A stretch of DNA of 64,000 bases from Trichoplax sp. H2. Taxonomy: Eukaryota; Placozoa; Uniplacotomia; Trichoplacea. The notes beneath the pieces are model-generated. The model ran no database searches, had not been told where the DNA came from, and saw nothing but the letters and a program-made list of their open reading frames with translations. Made by a program: the position numbers and the translations under genes. Shown piece after piece: positions 1-11,304 of this stretch (position 1 is the stretch's first letter; every line of letters begins with the position of its first letter). The DNA lies in NCBI GenBank assembly GCA_003344405.1, contig NOWV01000049.1, positions 186,001 through 250,000 of the forward strand, written 5' to 3'.

Positions 1-3000
1 TTATATGTAAGAAGTTGTGTTCCTACATATCGTCGCTTATGTAAATTAATGTAAACCAATGCCGTGGTAAGGCACCTGCTCCGAAAGTTGCCAACAGGAA
101 CTTTTCCAGATATCACGATTGGGGTTACCCTTTACTTCGTATAATGTTCCATCCTGTGGGACTTTCATTGTAAGATAAAAAATGAAAGAAACATTAGCAA
201 ATGACTGACCTGTATACATATTGAGTCTCAAAGAGTCTAAATAGCATTAAGTTACGATCATCACAAATAGGTTCTTACCACTTTCTAAATTTTCATCGTG
301 CCACATTTTCCATCCTTCCAAAGTAGCAGCCCTCCATGCTTGACCGCATCTTATACATACTTCTTGAGCCTATTACCATGTCAAGTACAATAAACGTTAT
401 TTCGCTAATGATAACTGTTACTAAGGATTTACAAATTGTCCATATAAAATTAATATATTAAAGCTCCTAATATCCTCAATTTCAACCTTGGTAACTTGTC
501 CTGCTCTAACGAGTCTAAAAATATGCTTCAGTAGTCTAGCATCATCCTCCTGTAATTTTGTAGCATTATTAGTATTAACATCAACATTTCCTTAGCACTT
601 TATATAACTGTCTCACCTCATCGAGGTCCATCAAAGGAAGCCCACTTCTTATAGGTGCGTCAGGATCCTTGGAATACCATCAAATACAAGAGAGTAGTCG
701 TATTGTAAGTGTTAATTTTAACCTTATTATTAGCGGTCATAGGCAATATACTTCATACCATTTCCTTGACAACTGTGGGAGAGCCAAGCTTAGGGAAGAG
801 CATATCATGCAGAGTATTTTCCCTAGTGCAAGATTATTATATTATTATTATGGATTTTACTCCATGGATACTAGTTGTTATACAAATGTAAATGGTAATT
901 TTTATGTAGATAATATCACAGTTGAAACCTACCAACACACTTGACGGGAAAAGTACTCCACTTTCTCATGAAAATTGACCAATTCATCGCCAGCATTATT
1001 CTCCAGCCAATCAATAACCAACTGTATTCGATAGTATAAATTAGAACGATAGGATAAGTTGTAAGGTTGAAACTTAAACGCAACAGTTACTAGACTCTAA
1101 CCTGTGCTTGTCGTATTTCACCATCTTTATCGTACAGGTTATCAACAATTTTTTTATCGGACTGATTTTTTATCTAGATTGTAGCAGAAGTATACACGAT
1201 CTATTAATAACCTAAGCGGCACAAATAGAACTATCAAAAATCTACTTACCAAATCTAGTAATGAATTTTCTAAATCCATACGTTCTTCAGACGATAACAA
1301 CCTGTCCCTGTTGTAACAATTCAAATTCTTACTTCATATTACCGTTCGACTATGATACAAGCGCTAAACAATAATAAAATCTTAACTTACTTATATATTG
1401 AATGTATTAAACGCCACGTATACTTTTCTGACTTTAATTCAGTTATCTTTTCTTGTAAAATTTGAGATCTAATAGACCATGCAACAAGTCAATTAACATT
1501 TGTTTATTGGATCTTTTATAGTGATAGTTTGGAAAGCATAACATAGTATCGTTTCATACCTGCGTTGTCCAGGTACTAATTTCTTGACTGCACTTTCCAA
1601 CATAAGTAGATGTTCATGACAAATCTGTGTTAAGGTTAAATTAAATAATTTATTAAGCTAGGTGGCGTAGAACGATTTGCTCTTGTATTTATCATTATCA
1701 ATTGTAAATCGCAGAGGTATTGATTAACATTTTGACCTTTTCATACTCCTTAACAGCTTCGAGAGGGTCTAACGTTCTAGTACTTGCAGTGTATATTTTA
1801 AAGAAATCTTCAATCAGCCCCGAAAAATCTAGGTAACGCAAGTTGAAGAGTTAAAAATTGTAAAACTATTTGGATAAGAATTTCCTATTAGACAATACGG
1901 TAGTACATTCATCTATTCTTTAAACACTACTAGGTAGTAACCTGTCTCAATCTGATCAACATAATCTGTCACTGCCCTGTCATCCTTTCTTGAATTAATA
2001 GCATCCTAGAGAACCAATTAAAATATCAGTCATAAACATTTCCTTGCAGGCTCATATTTTGAACAGTTTTACTTTGTAAATACAAATAATCTTTTAACAA
2101 CATCACCGGTATTAGAATGTAGATACTTACTTCATCTAAACTTATTTCCTTGGTAACAATAGTAGGTGCAGTGAGACCTCTGTGATCCATAAGCATTACA
2201 GAATCCTATAGCAAGGTACAATGTAAATAACTTATAATTAGTCGGTTACCATGGAAAATTTCCAAATTCATAGCATTTTATACTTGATCAATACTCTTAG
2301 TCGTAGTTTGGCTGTAAAGTATGTCATAACTGTATTGAGTATATCATTAAGAAACTTCTTCAATTCACCTGATATGCGACAGGTCCTAATTCCAAATTCT
2401 GAGATGAAACTGTTTGTATAAACGTTTATGCTTTACTAAGTTATTCAGTTAGCACTAAATAAAGTCGACGCTGTAGTTTCATGTGATTGTACATCATTAC
2501 TTACAAGATGATTGGCTCTTATCCAATTCCGACGGTTTCGAAAATGATTGTTGGAGTGCTAAAGAACATGTGAAGATTATATGGCCGACAGTTCAAACAC
2601 AGTGTCTACTCATTTCCTATACTTTTCATTACACAATAATTGATAAGGCATACCATTTATTGTAATAATAATTAATCATAATCTTACATTGGCGAATCTC
2701 GAACAGTCTATTTTCAATTTTTTTGATGTCCTAATCATCAATTTCAAAAGTGTATAAAGGCTTATTAAATATGTATCTAAGCTTTATGTTGAGTAAAGTG
2801 ATGTCGTATAGTTGCTTCGATGCGATTGCAATTCTAGTTCTGCTTATACTAATTATAATTATCTACGTCAGACTACGTGTATGATATTACTTTACTGTAG
2901 TTACTCCTCAACAGAAATACTCTAGATATATGAGGATCAAATCCAAGAAAACGGCTTACTTTGTTACTAATAGCTGGAGATTTAAATTGATCATTTTCGA

Positions 3001-3747
3001 AATCACTAAAAGCAAAGATAAATGAATGATGATGTAACCAATGCAAGTGGTAGGTATCAAAATAGCAAATTAAGTGATGGTCTTACCTCTGATGCTTCTT
3101 GCTACTGAAAGTTACGCTGGGAGTGAGCTCCCTCTATGGTCAATAACAGTATCAAAATAAATACAAAATTAAAATGAATGAACAACCGTTGATATGTTAA
3201 GCAGTGGCTAAATTAAATCAATTCATCATTTGCAAATAGTGGTACAGTATTATACACTGTTCTTAGCAGCATTATGCGTAGTAAAAGTAATTTTCCTAAA
3301 ATGAAGGTGTGCAAAATGCGCGATGCAATTTGGAGATCCTAATCGATTATGCAGTACTAAACAGATCACCACACTAGATGTAAGTATGTTGTGATAACTG
3401 TGTACCAATTGATTGAAATTTGTAGATGAGAAATAGTCGAATAACTTGTTTGATAAGTCAACGATGTCATTGCATGCCATTACGGGCTTTACTGACCACA
3501 AGGAAACTAGCGCCTGGTGATTATAATAGAGAGATTGCAAAATTGCAAACCTAGGGTACTATTGATTTATAATTAGCATGAGTTTTCTTTAGTAACATTA
3601 TTTCTTCGCCAGTAAGATACAAACTAGAATAACCTCAACTTTGCTGCTGATTCCTGACTCGGCATTTAATCCTGCTATTGATTTCTGTAAGTGTGGCGTT
3701 GAGAAATTAGTAATTGAATTGCCCAAATTAAATTTGCTTTCCGCCAT
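1..3747 (-). CDS. NUP107: NUP107 nucleoporin, 5' part (3' end outside window)
   Basis: Scaffold nucleoporin of the Y-shaped (NUP107-160) complex, needed for pore assembly. Twelve consecutive exons join in phase with GT..AG introns: 2131-2205, 1942-2005, 1737-1828, 1560-1624, 1250-1307, 1102-1161, 933-1021, 759-822, 617-667, 487-549, 279-369 and 76-161. They match vertebrate NUP107 in order: an [10 protein letters not shown] block, [57 protein letters not shown], and [18 protein letters not shown]. The last exon ends at a donor, and the ERAIYAA segment that should follow lies beyond position 1. The 5' end is less sure. The exon starting at ATG 3747 (3634-3747, MAESKFNLG...) looks coding, and candidate short exons lie at 2960-3005, 2505-2558 and 2369-2409, but I could not join them all in phase. 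The gene is divergent from the reductase, with palindrome arrays between them. Confidence 0.93.
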
Positions 3748-3791
3748 TTTTTGCAAATCCGTCGCTTTGTCTATGGTCAGTTGACTAACTT

Positions 3792-4445
3792 GCAGTTACA
3801 GTACAGTACCCTACAGTAGCACTATGGTACTGGTACAATGTACTGTACTGTAATAACGCGTGTTGAAAGTTCGTCCACCCCTCATGGAGAAATCGACGCT
3901 ACATGTGGATCAACTTCGAGCTGTAGGGTTTCCATTATAAAAGCTTATCCTTGATAGAGACATTGTACAGTCGAGGAATCCACAATTTGATTCAAGGCGG
4001 TCATGCTTTCTGCACACATACTGTACTGTACTGTACAGTGTACAGTACATCCTGTACAGTACATTCCCCACAGTGTACAGTACAGAAGTGTACTGTACAC
4101 TGTGTATGCTCGAACCTTTCGGGTTCAGTCAAGCAAGGAAGGTGGATAGGTTGTAATCATAAAGTTGAGAAAAAAACAAGGTTGTAATAGACTGTATGTT
4201 ATGCTGTAGACTTATTAAAAGGCAAGCAAGAATATAGTGAGTTACAGTACAGTACATATAATATAATGTTAGAGAGTATAACAGTGAAGAGAAGGTTAAG
4301 AGCTTTAGGATAATAATTATGATTATGATTGAATACGTTTATGGATGTACATTGTACAGTGTACAGTACAGTACAGTACAGTGTACAGTAATGTACAGTG
4401 TACAGTACGTATTACAAATACTGTACTGTACTGTACTGTACGCTG
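3792..4445. repeat. ACTGTACAGT-type palindrome arrays between NUP107 and QDPR
   Basis: Four clusters (3792-3858, 4018-4112, 4241-4259, 4351-4444) consist almost wholly of overlapping GTACAGTAC, TGTACAGTGTACA and their reverse complements. Each unit is a near-palindrome, so the tracts read alike on both strands. Short open frames across them are by-products of the repeat. They fill the interval between the two divergent gene starts (3747 and 4677), so a shared regulatory role is possible. This is an inference from position only. Confidence 0.85.
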
Positions 4446-4676
4446 CACTGGCGACAGATTTTGAAGGCCAAACCTCCAACACGACCTCGAGGCTCCAAAG
4501 CATATTCAGTTTAGTAGCCTGGCTAAATAACCAACATTTTGAAATCATCGCGGAGAACTTTATTCACTATTTGTTGAGAAAAGTAGGTGATAGCTCAATC
4601 TAGATTGGAATAAGGATACAACATGCTACTCATCAGTATTGTATTAAAATGGATTGATTGATTCTTTGTTCTCCAG

Positions 4677-7043
4677 TGACGAAAAAAGTGCTGGTTTATG
4701 GAGGAAAAGGAGCTCTTGGTAGTGCCCTGGTGACGTTCTTTCGTTCCAAGCAATGGGTATGCGAGCGATCGGATACAACGCATTCATTTTATACAACGAC
4801 TAGTTTAGTTGGTAACTGCATTAGTGCCTGCTTGTAAAGGAGATATGAAAAAAAAAAAAGGATGGATGTAATATAGGACTGTATAGTAGGTTCACCAATC
4901 ATTCACTGTTGACTGTTGACAATAGGTTACCAGGTATTCATACATTTGATCTGTTATAGTGTTATTCTTGAACAGTCTTAAAAATTGAAACAGGCTCTTG
5001 CTTATCTTTTCCATCAAGTTCCTAACAATGCTAACATCCTGCATTGATACAGTAGTTTTGATGCCGAAATACGATCTGCTCTGTATGCACTACAGCTAAT
5101 CTATTCAGCAGGCAGCAACACGAGTAGTCCATGAGTACAGGTGTTCGTGTGCTACCATTGCAATTGCTGTAAAATGGGTCCAATTCTACGACCAACATCT
5201 TACAATGGAAATGAAATTAATTTTCTTTTCTTCATCCAGCTACTTTATTCTCTCACATTACCTACATCATTAATCTTACTACGAATACACTCTACAGCTT
5301 AGCTGTCCGTATGTAGTGCGTAGTAAAATTTCACATCGTCACCGATGCCGTTGTCGCCAAGGGAACATACTGTACTCCACTAGTGCGTACTGTATTACCA
5401 GATGCATGCGATATGTCAAATAACCCATGTCTGAATCTGAATATATCTATGGTCAAATTACACTAGAGCTGAGAAGTATGATTTCACGAATAGGCCTGTT
5501 AAAGGTTCAGAATTAATGAAGTACACTGCAAATGAACCCTGTCTTCATATAGTTATAGTTTTTCTACTCACCAGTAGTTCCTTGCAATGGGAAATGGAAT
5601 AGACGAATGATTGAATCGCGCTACGCTATGAAGAGTCATACCCCAGATACAGAGTGGATACCACTCAAATTACCAAATAATATGGCACTCTTTAACATGA
5701 TAAATTGCAATTTTATCGTCGTATGAATCAACCAATGCCTAAGTCGTGGCTATTGTTTTCATTTGATTGCATTTTCCTGGCTATTTTATAGTGGGTCGCT
5801 TCTGCAGATATCTTTGAAAATCCTGATGCAAATGCTAACGTACTACTATCGGTGAATGATTCATGGGTAGAACAAGAGCAAAAGGTAAGTCATATTAAAT
5901 ACTAACAATCATAGTATGCAGCGGAAATTGAGTAACGCATGAGTACAAAATTGAAGGATTAACATACTGTATGGAGTTTACAAGTAAAATCAAGTAAAAT
6001 AGTGAAACTACTTACATCTCAGTGGCCTGTTAATGTAAAAAAATCGGTATCAACTAGAAACGGTTACCAAAGTTACGTAATCGCGCTTTTGATCTTAGGT
6101 CCTATCCAATTTGAGCGATCTTTTACAAGACGGAAAATTCTCTGCTGTTCTTTGCGTAGCTGGAGGCTGGGCAGGTGGAAATGCTGCTTCAGATGGTGAG
6201 ATACCTAATGATAATAATGGTGTCTGTATTGCCAAAGTAATAGTATGCAGTATGTGATATGGATCACCTTGCAATCGTAATATAGATTTAGTCAAGAATT
6301 CCGATTTAATGTGGAAGCAAAGTGTTTGGACGTCCGTAATTGCTGCTAAAATTGCTGCTAAATACCTAGAAGAGTATGTTTATTGCTTATTTTGATTATG
6401 AAATTATCAATGTAAAATTTAGATGATAATTATAATTGCATAGACATCACTAAAATTGAACAGCTTACATTAAAATCTACTCAAATTGCAAGTCTTACTA
6501 AGACACACCACCATTAAATAGCTATTCCTCTTTGTTTACTTTAGAGGCGGATTACTAACTTTGACTGGTGCACAACCAGCTTTGGGTGGAACTCCAGGCA
6601 TGATTGGATATGGATTGGCTAAAGCTGCCGTCCATCAATTAGTTAAGAGCTTAGCGAGCACAAACAGTGGACTACCAGCCAATGCTAGGGCCGTTGGCAT
6701 TTTACCGTATGTTATGTGAACGACAACAACAACAATTATAATGAAGAGATCTATAATTTAAAAGTACGCAATATTTTTTTCGGCAGTGTTACGCTTGATA
6801 CGCCCATGAACAGAAAATTTATGGCAAGTGCAGATTTCAGTACATGGACACCCTTAACGTTTGTTGCTGAGTAAGTTCTTGTTTTTATTTTGCAATTTCA
6901 ATGACCATTTTATTAATGTTATTATGACATCTTCATGTAGACTATTTCATGCTTGGATCTCCAATGAGAAGCCTGTTGATAACGGAAGTTTAATACAATT
7001 AGTAACTAAAGATAATGAAACTGAATGTGTTCCAGTTGCTTAA
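4677..7043 (+). CDS. QDPR: Dihydropteridine reductase (quinoid form)
   Basis: NADH-dependent short-chain dehydrogenase that recycles quinonoid dihydrobiopterin to tetrahydrobiopterin, the cofactor of aromatic amino acid hydroxylases; cytosolic. Seven exons join in phase: 4677-4756, 5792-5884, 6099-6195, 6292-6373, 6545-6706, 6787-6870, 6941-7043. About 233 residues, near the usual 240. The N-terminal [12 protein letters not shown] is the dinucleotide-binding loop. [22 protein letters not shown] and [18 protein letters not shown] follow; the last holds the catalytic Tyr-x3-Lys. It ends ...NETECVPVA and a TAA. The first exon opens right after an acceptor AG with TGACGAAAAAA, so the start codon is probably split (A|TG) with a tiny exon upstream that I could not place. 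Divergent from NUP107. Confidence 0.94.
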
Positions 7044-7406
7044 TGTTATTGCTAGCTTTCACTTACTATCGATGAGAATCTCCAATCAAGTGTCAACGCA
7101 ATATCTCATCCGTATCGATGTTTATAACTGCTGGATATGTGCACATACCATAATTATTAAATTTATAACTATTACATAATTGTAGGTTGTAACCTTCCAA
7201 TTGCGTACATAATACTATTCGGTTAACAAGCTAGCCTTTTTGGCAGATAGTATCAATAACTGCATATTGATTAAGATTTGATGGGAGAATTTCACACTAA
7301 CGTGACTTACTGCGTTTAAATATATCGAACGTATGAAATATGTCGTTAAAGAGTAGCAAATAAAAGATGAAGTCGTTATCCGTCTTTTTATCGTATTAAT
7401 TAAATA

Positions 7407-8389
7407 AAATATATTAAATTACTGCATTCACCGTAAGTTGGCAGGTTTAATGAAGTAACTATGTGATAAAAATTTAATTTATTATTTCAATTTTATTGAT
7501 TATTATAGTTTATTTGCATATGACAAAATTTTGTAGAGAAGTACGCACGTCAGTCCATATATTAATGAATTTTAATTTAACTTGTAAGCCAGTACTGTAA
7601 TAGGCGGCCATGTGTATTTTAAATAATATTACTTATGAGTATTATACATTGTCAGTTTAAGCAATTATTGAATGATAAATAGATGCAGCATTGACTTTAA
7701 TCAATGTCTAATAATGTAGAGCTTAGATTATTTATTTGAAACTGCAATTCGTATTTAAAAACCGGTATTAATGCAATACATAAAACACGTGTCAGTCCAT
7801 AAATTTAACGCAGGAGACATAACATTAGTTTTAAGCAAGACTAGAATATTTACAACACTCAGTAAATACAGCGGGAACTCGAAGAACTGCATCTTGAAAT
7901 ATATTAAATCACTGCATTCACCGTAAGTTGACAGGTTTAATGAAGTAACTATCTGATAAAAATTTAATTTATTATTTCAATTTTATTGATTATTATAGTT
8001 TATTCGAATATGACAAAATTTTGTAGAGAAGTACGTACGTCAGTCCATATATTAATGAATTTTAATTTAACTTGTAAGCCAGTACTGTAATAGGCGGCCA
8101 TGTGTATTTCAAATAACATTGCTTATGAGTACTATACATTGTCAGTTTAAGCAATTATTGAATGATAAATAGATGCTGCATCGACTTTAATCAATGTCTA
8201 ATAATGTAGAGCATAGATTATTTATTTGAAGCTACAATTCGTATTTAAAAACCGGTATTAATACAATACATAAAACACGTGTCAGTCCATAAATTTAACG
8301 CAGAAGGAGACATAGCATTAGTTTTAAGCAAGACTAGAATATTTACAACACTCAGTAAATACAGCGGGAACTCGAAGAACTGCATCTTG
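7407..8389. repeat. 490-bp tandem duplication, two copies
   Basis: Copy 1 (7407-7896) and copy 2 (7897-8389) are direct repeats differing by scattered substitutions and one 3-base insertion (CAGGAG against CAGAAGGAG). Each ends in the same stretch, GGGAACTCGAAGAACTGC. In copy 2 this is the last coding part of the membrane-protein gene on the minus strand. Copy 1 therefore carries a detached piece of about 20 codons plus the stop codon and 3' flank. The high similarity suggests a recent event. Confidence 0.93.
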
Positions 8390-10195
8390 GTCTTCTATTA
8401 GTCTATGAAAATATTCCAATATCTTGAGCAAATAATAAGTAATATATACAGGTAAAGCAAAGAGGCAGTCGCAACAATTATGTATTTTTCTCGGTCTGGT
8501 TGGATCCTCGGGATCTTCGTCAGTATTATCATGTGATTTTCGACATAATAGTATACTGTAGATCAATAATTTATTAATATTATAAATGATAGTGGTTGAA
8601 GCATAAATAAACGCAGTCGGATTGGAGAGAACTATTAATGTAAGGATCAGTAAAGCTGGAAACGCATTTCGTGGTATACCTACAACCACAATGAAGTAAA
8701 TCCATAGTAGGAGGTACCATAATGATAATAAAGTTAAAAGAACATAAGAATCGGTAATGTAATCAAAGAAGCGAATGGCTTTATCCATTTTAAGATAGTC
8801 TTCTTTTCGCTCTGTCATTTCTTCAGCCTCATCGCCCCCTTCATCAATAACTTCATCCATACATAAGATTAATAGTACTTCATAATAGCACTGTGAATTC
8901 ATGGCTATAAAAAGTAACAGATTAAGCCAGGGTATAATGATGATCATAAAAATCATAAATCTACTTGTATGCGTCGTCCGATAATTTTCACTTGCTAAAT
9001 TTTCCTCGTAGGCTTCAATACCAAATGCACATATCATAACAATAAATACGGCAATATTCATAATAAAGGCGATAAATAAACGAAAGCCGAATGGAATGCC
9101 AAGTGAGATTCCAGTAGTACTTGCAGCAGGATGTCGACTATGAAAGTCTTTCAGTAGTTTGTGTAACATAAATAGTAGCTCACCCACCAATGCAAAAAAT
9201 TCAAGTATAGCGTAAACTAACAAGATTGTATAGATACTATCATACCAATTTTTCCCCCTAAAATATTTCTCAACCACAAAAGCCATTACATCACATATGA
9301 TCGGTTGATATAATGCAAAAATATTAGCAATTCGCTGTACAAATTGAAATTTCCTCATAAAAACTTCGTCATCAGTTTTACGGTATGTTATGACTAGATC
9401 AGCTACTGCTAAGCCAGCAAAAACTACTGAAAATGTTATAGTAGTGATGTTAAATGCAAAATTTTCTGGTTTAATTGCAAATTCTACCACTGGAAATATT
9501 AATGCTACCCAAAAATAGAAAAAATGGATACCCCGAAGAATTTTATTGGCTTTTGATCCATAAACTTTATTGAAAGAGCCCCAAAACTTGGCTACTTTTT
9601 TCCATGCTTGAACTGTTGTAGCTTCTTCGTAGTTAGGTAAATAAGTATCATCAGCGCCTTCATTTTCTTGGATGGGAATAATGTCACTTTTACGCTGAAT
9701 ACAAGAGAGACCAGACCAATTTATATTTTTATTAAGCATCACATGCCGTACTTGTTGGTATTGATTAGCCTTCGAAGCCGTTGTCATCCACGAACTCGCT
9801 TGACTAGCACGACTAGCACGACTAGCACGACTAGCTCGACTAGCTCGACTTGCCCGACTTATACTTCGTGATTGGCAGTCATTCTCTACTTCATTCCTGT
9901 CATATGGAGGTGGAGGAAAGAGTACATCAGGATCTCGATCAAACCTACCACCATCATTAACAGGAATAATTGACGACGGCTGGACTGTTGTGACTTTATT
10001 ACCTTTCGAAGAAAATAAAACTGTCAGGTTGTTAGTTACAATTAGCAAATCAAATCTTTCAATTTGATTACACGCTATACCTGTATATTTATAGATTATA
10101 GGAACTCCGTTATGCTGTAATCGCATGCGAGAAGTAAATAATGAATATCTATCACCCGAATCAAAATATGTCCGTAGTATATACCAATCAATCAT
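8324..10195 (-). CDS. Multi-pass membrane protein with PPxY motif and SRA repeat (function unknown)
   Basis: An uninterrupted frame of 623 codons; I do not recognise the family. The N-terminal ~220 residues are hydrophilic. They hold PPPPYDR (residues 94-100, a PPxY site of the type bound by WW domains of Nedd4 ligases), an SRA tripeptide repeat (about 112-131, encoded by 9-base repeats) and LPNYEEA (186-192). Strongly hydrophobic spans follow at about 224-242, 250-270, 291-308, 321-345, 368-393, 412-433, 483-507 and 511-550, with a possible ninth near 576-596, giving 8-9 membrane passes. An acidic loop (447-466) separates spans six and seven. The frame is open through an acceptor-like TAG upstream of the first ATG. 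A better N-terminus may come from an exon at 11157-11277 spliced to 10080. The 3' end lies in the tandem duplication. A transporter, channel or receptor role cannot be chosen from sequence alone. Confidence 0.8.
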   Translation of the reverse strand: MIDWYILRTYFDSGDRYSLFTSRMRLQHNGVPIIYKYTGIACNQIERFDLLIVTNNLTVLFSSKGNKVTTVQPSSIIPVNDGGRFDRDPDVLFPPPPYDRNEVENDCQSRSISRASRASRASRASRASRASQASSWMTTASKANQYQQVRHVMLNKNINWSGLSCIQRKSDIIPIQENEGADDTYLPNYEEATTVQAWKKVAKFWGSFNKVYGSKANKILRGIHFFYFWVALIFPVVEFAIKPENFAFNITTITFSVVFAGLAVADLVITYRKTDDEVFMRKFQFVQRIANIFALYQPIICDVMAFVVEKYFRGKNWYDSIYTILLVYAILEFFALVGELLFMLHKLLKDFHSRHPAASTTGISLGIPFGFRLFIAFIMNIAVFIVMICAFGIEAYEENLASENYRTTHTSRFMIFMIIIIPWLNLLLFIAMNSQCYYEVLLILCMDEVIDEGGDEAEEMTERKEDYLKMDKAIRFFDYITDSYVLLTLLSLWYLLLWIYFIVVVGIPRNAFPALLILTLIVLSNPTAFIYASTTIIYNINKLLIYSILLCRKSHDNTDEDPEDPTRPRKIHNCCDCLFALPVYITYYLLKILEYFHRLIEDQDAVLRVPAVFTECCKYSSLA

Positions 10196-11156
10196 ATGTT
10201 TTGTTATTCTGATCTACATGATAAATGCTCATACTTCAAATTTTAGATAGCATAACGGTTAATATCTGAATACGAGAATTGTAACTTATTAGATCTTTCC
10301 ATTCGAATATACGTACTATTTATACTATATGTAAAATAATTCTGTTGTCAGTTATGCATAGGAATAGTACATAAGCTGAAATAATAATTACTTCTGAAGC
10401 TCTATCAGTGTACATGGCAAAATTATTTGACAACGCAATCATTTAAGTATATGTTTAGAGCACCGTATTTGTACTACAGTAAATGATGATTCGTAATATT
10501 ACCAGGAAAAATTCCTATTTTAATATACTTTATTTGGCGTTTCATTATGATCAGATTTTTCGTCGATTTTTACTAATTTCAGACTAATCATATCGTTAAT
10601 CACAATGAATAATAGGTAATTATGAGTTTCAATTGTTAGAGCAATGTAATATTTGGTGTGATCACCATGCTAGATAAAGTAAAATCTACAGCCCAACTGT
10701 ATAATTAAAAAGAATTTTAACGAAAAGATTAAAAAGTTTTATATTTACAATTAAATGAAGTAGGTCACCGCAATATCGAAAAAACCCCAATCACGGCCAG
10801 AAATCATTCTAATAATCAATATTTAGTGCACTGACAGTGATTTAATGGATAATTACGGCAATCTTTAATAATATATCAGTTTTCTGTGTCTATCTGTAGT
10901 ATCTGTTGAGCTATCCAGCGTATTTGATAAAACAAATTTGAGTAACTATACAACATGAAAATAATCATATTCCCATATCGTAAATCAGAGTGCCGCATCT
11001 AATTAGGTATCATAGTTACAGTGTGTCTATAAGCTTACAGTTAGGTCGAAAATAAAGTCAAAATAGAAATAAGATTATTTCTCACCGACAATAGTGTTTA
11101 GCGGTTTTTGATATCTCAGTGTGCAGTAGTAGTTTTAGAATCATAGTGTAATTTAC

Positions 11157-11277
11157 CTTTACTATCTGATAGATGATTTGGTAATTGAACTTGACTAGAA
11201 AAAGGAACATTTAGCTGCAAGACGTTATCGCCACCTTCTAACCCTAAAGGATCTGATGTCGAATTATTTTCTGCCAT
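11157..11277 (-). CDS. Candidate first coding exon of the membrane-protein gene
   Basis: The minus strand opens with ATG at 11277 (MAENNSTSDPLGLEGG...) and runs 40 codons plus one base to a donor (AAAG|GTAAAT). A TATACAG|GT acceptor inside the downstream frame at 10081 has the matching phase (G|GT ATA GCG). Splicing would replace the first 38-39 codons of the long frame and give about 625 residues. It is polar and acidic, unlike random translation of this AT-rich DNA. It is a prediction; it could instead be a chance frame. Confidence 0.4.
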
Positions 11278-11304
11278 CGTGACGAAACTTGAAATCAACT
11301 TCAA

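Noticed and set aside
3790-4445. CRISPR-like array
   Set aside because: Repeats overlap without regular unique spacers, and the DNA is clearly animal nuclear sequence.
3951-4603. Cys/Thr/Val-rich frames of 70-95 codons on both strands
   Set aside because: They run through the GTACAGTAC arrays; the composition is a product of the repeat.
9668-9871. Thr/Ser-rich frame on the plus strand
   Set aside because: It is the antisense of the SRA repeat in the membrane-protein gene.
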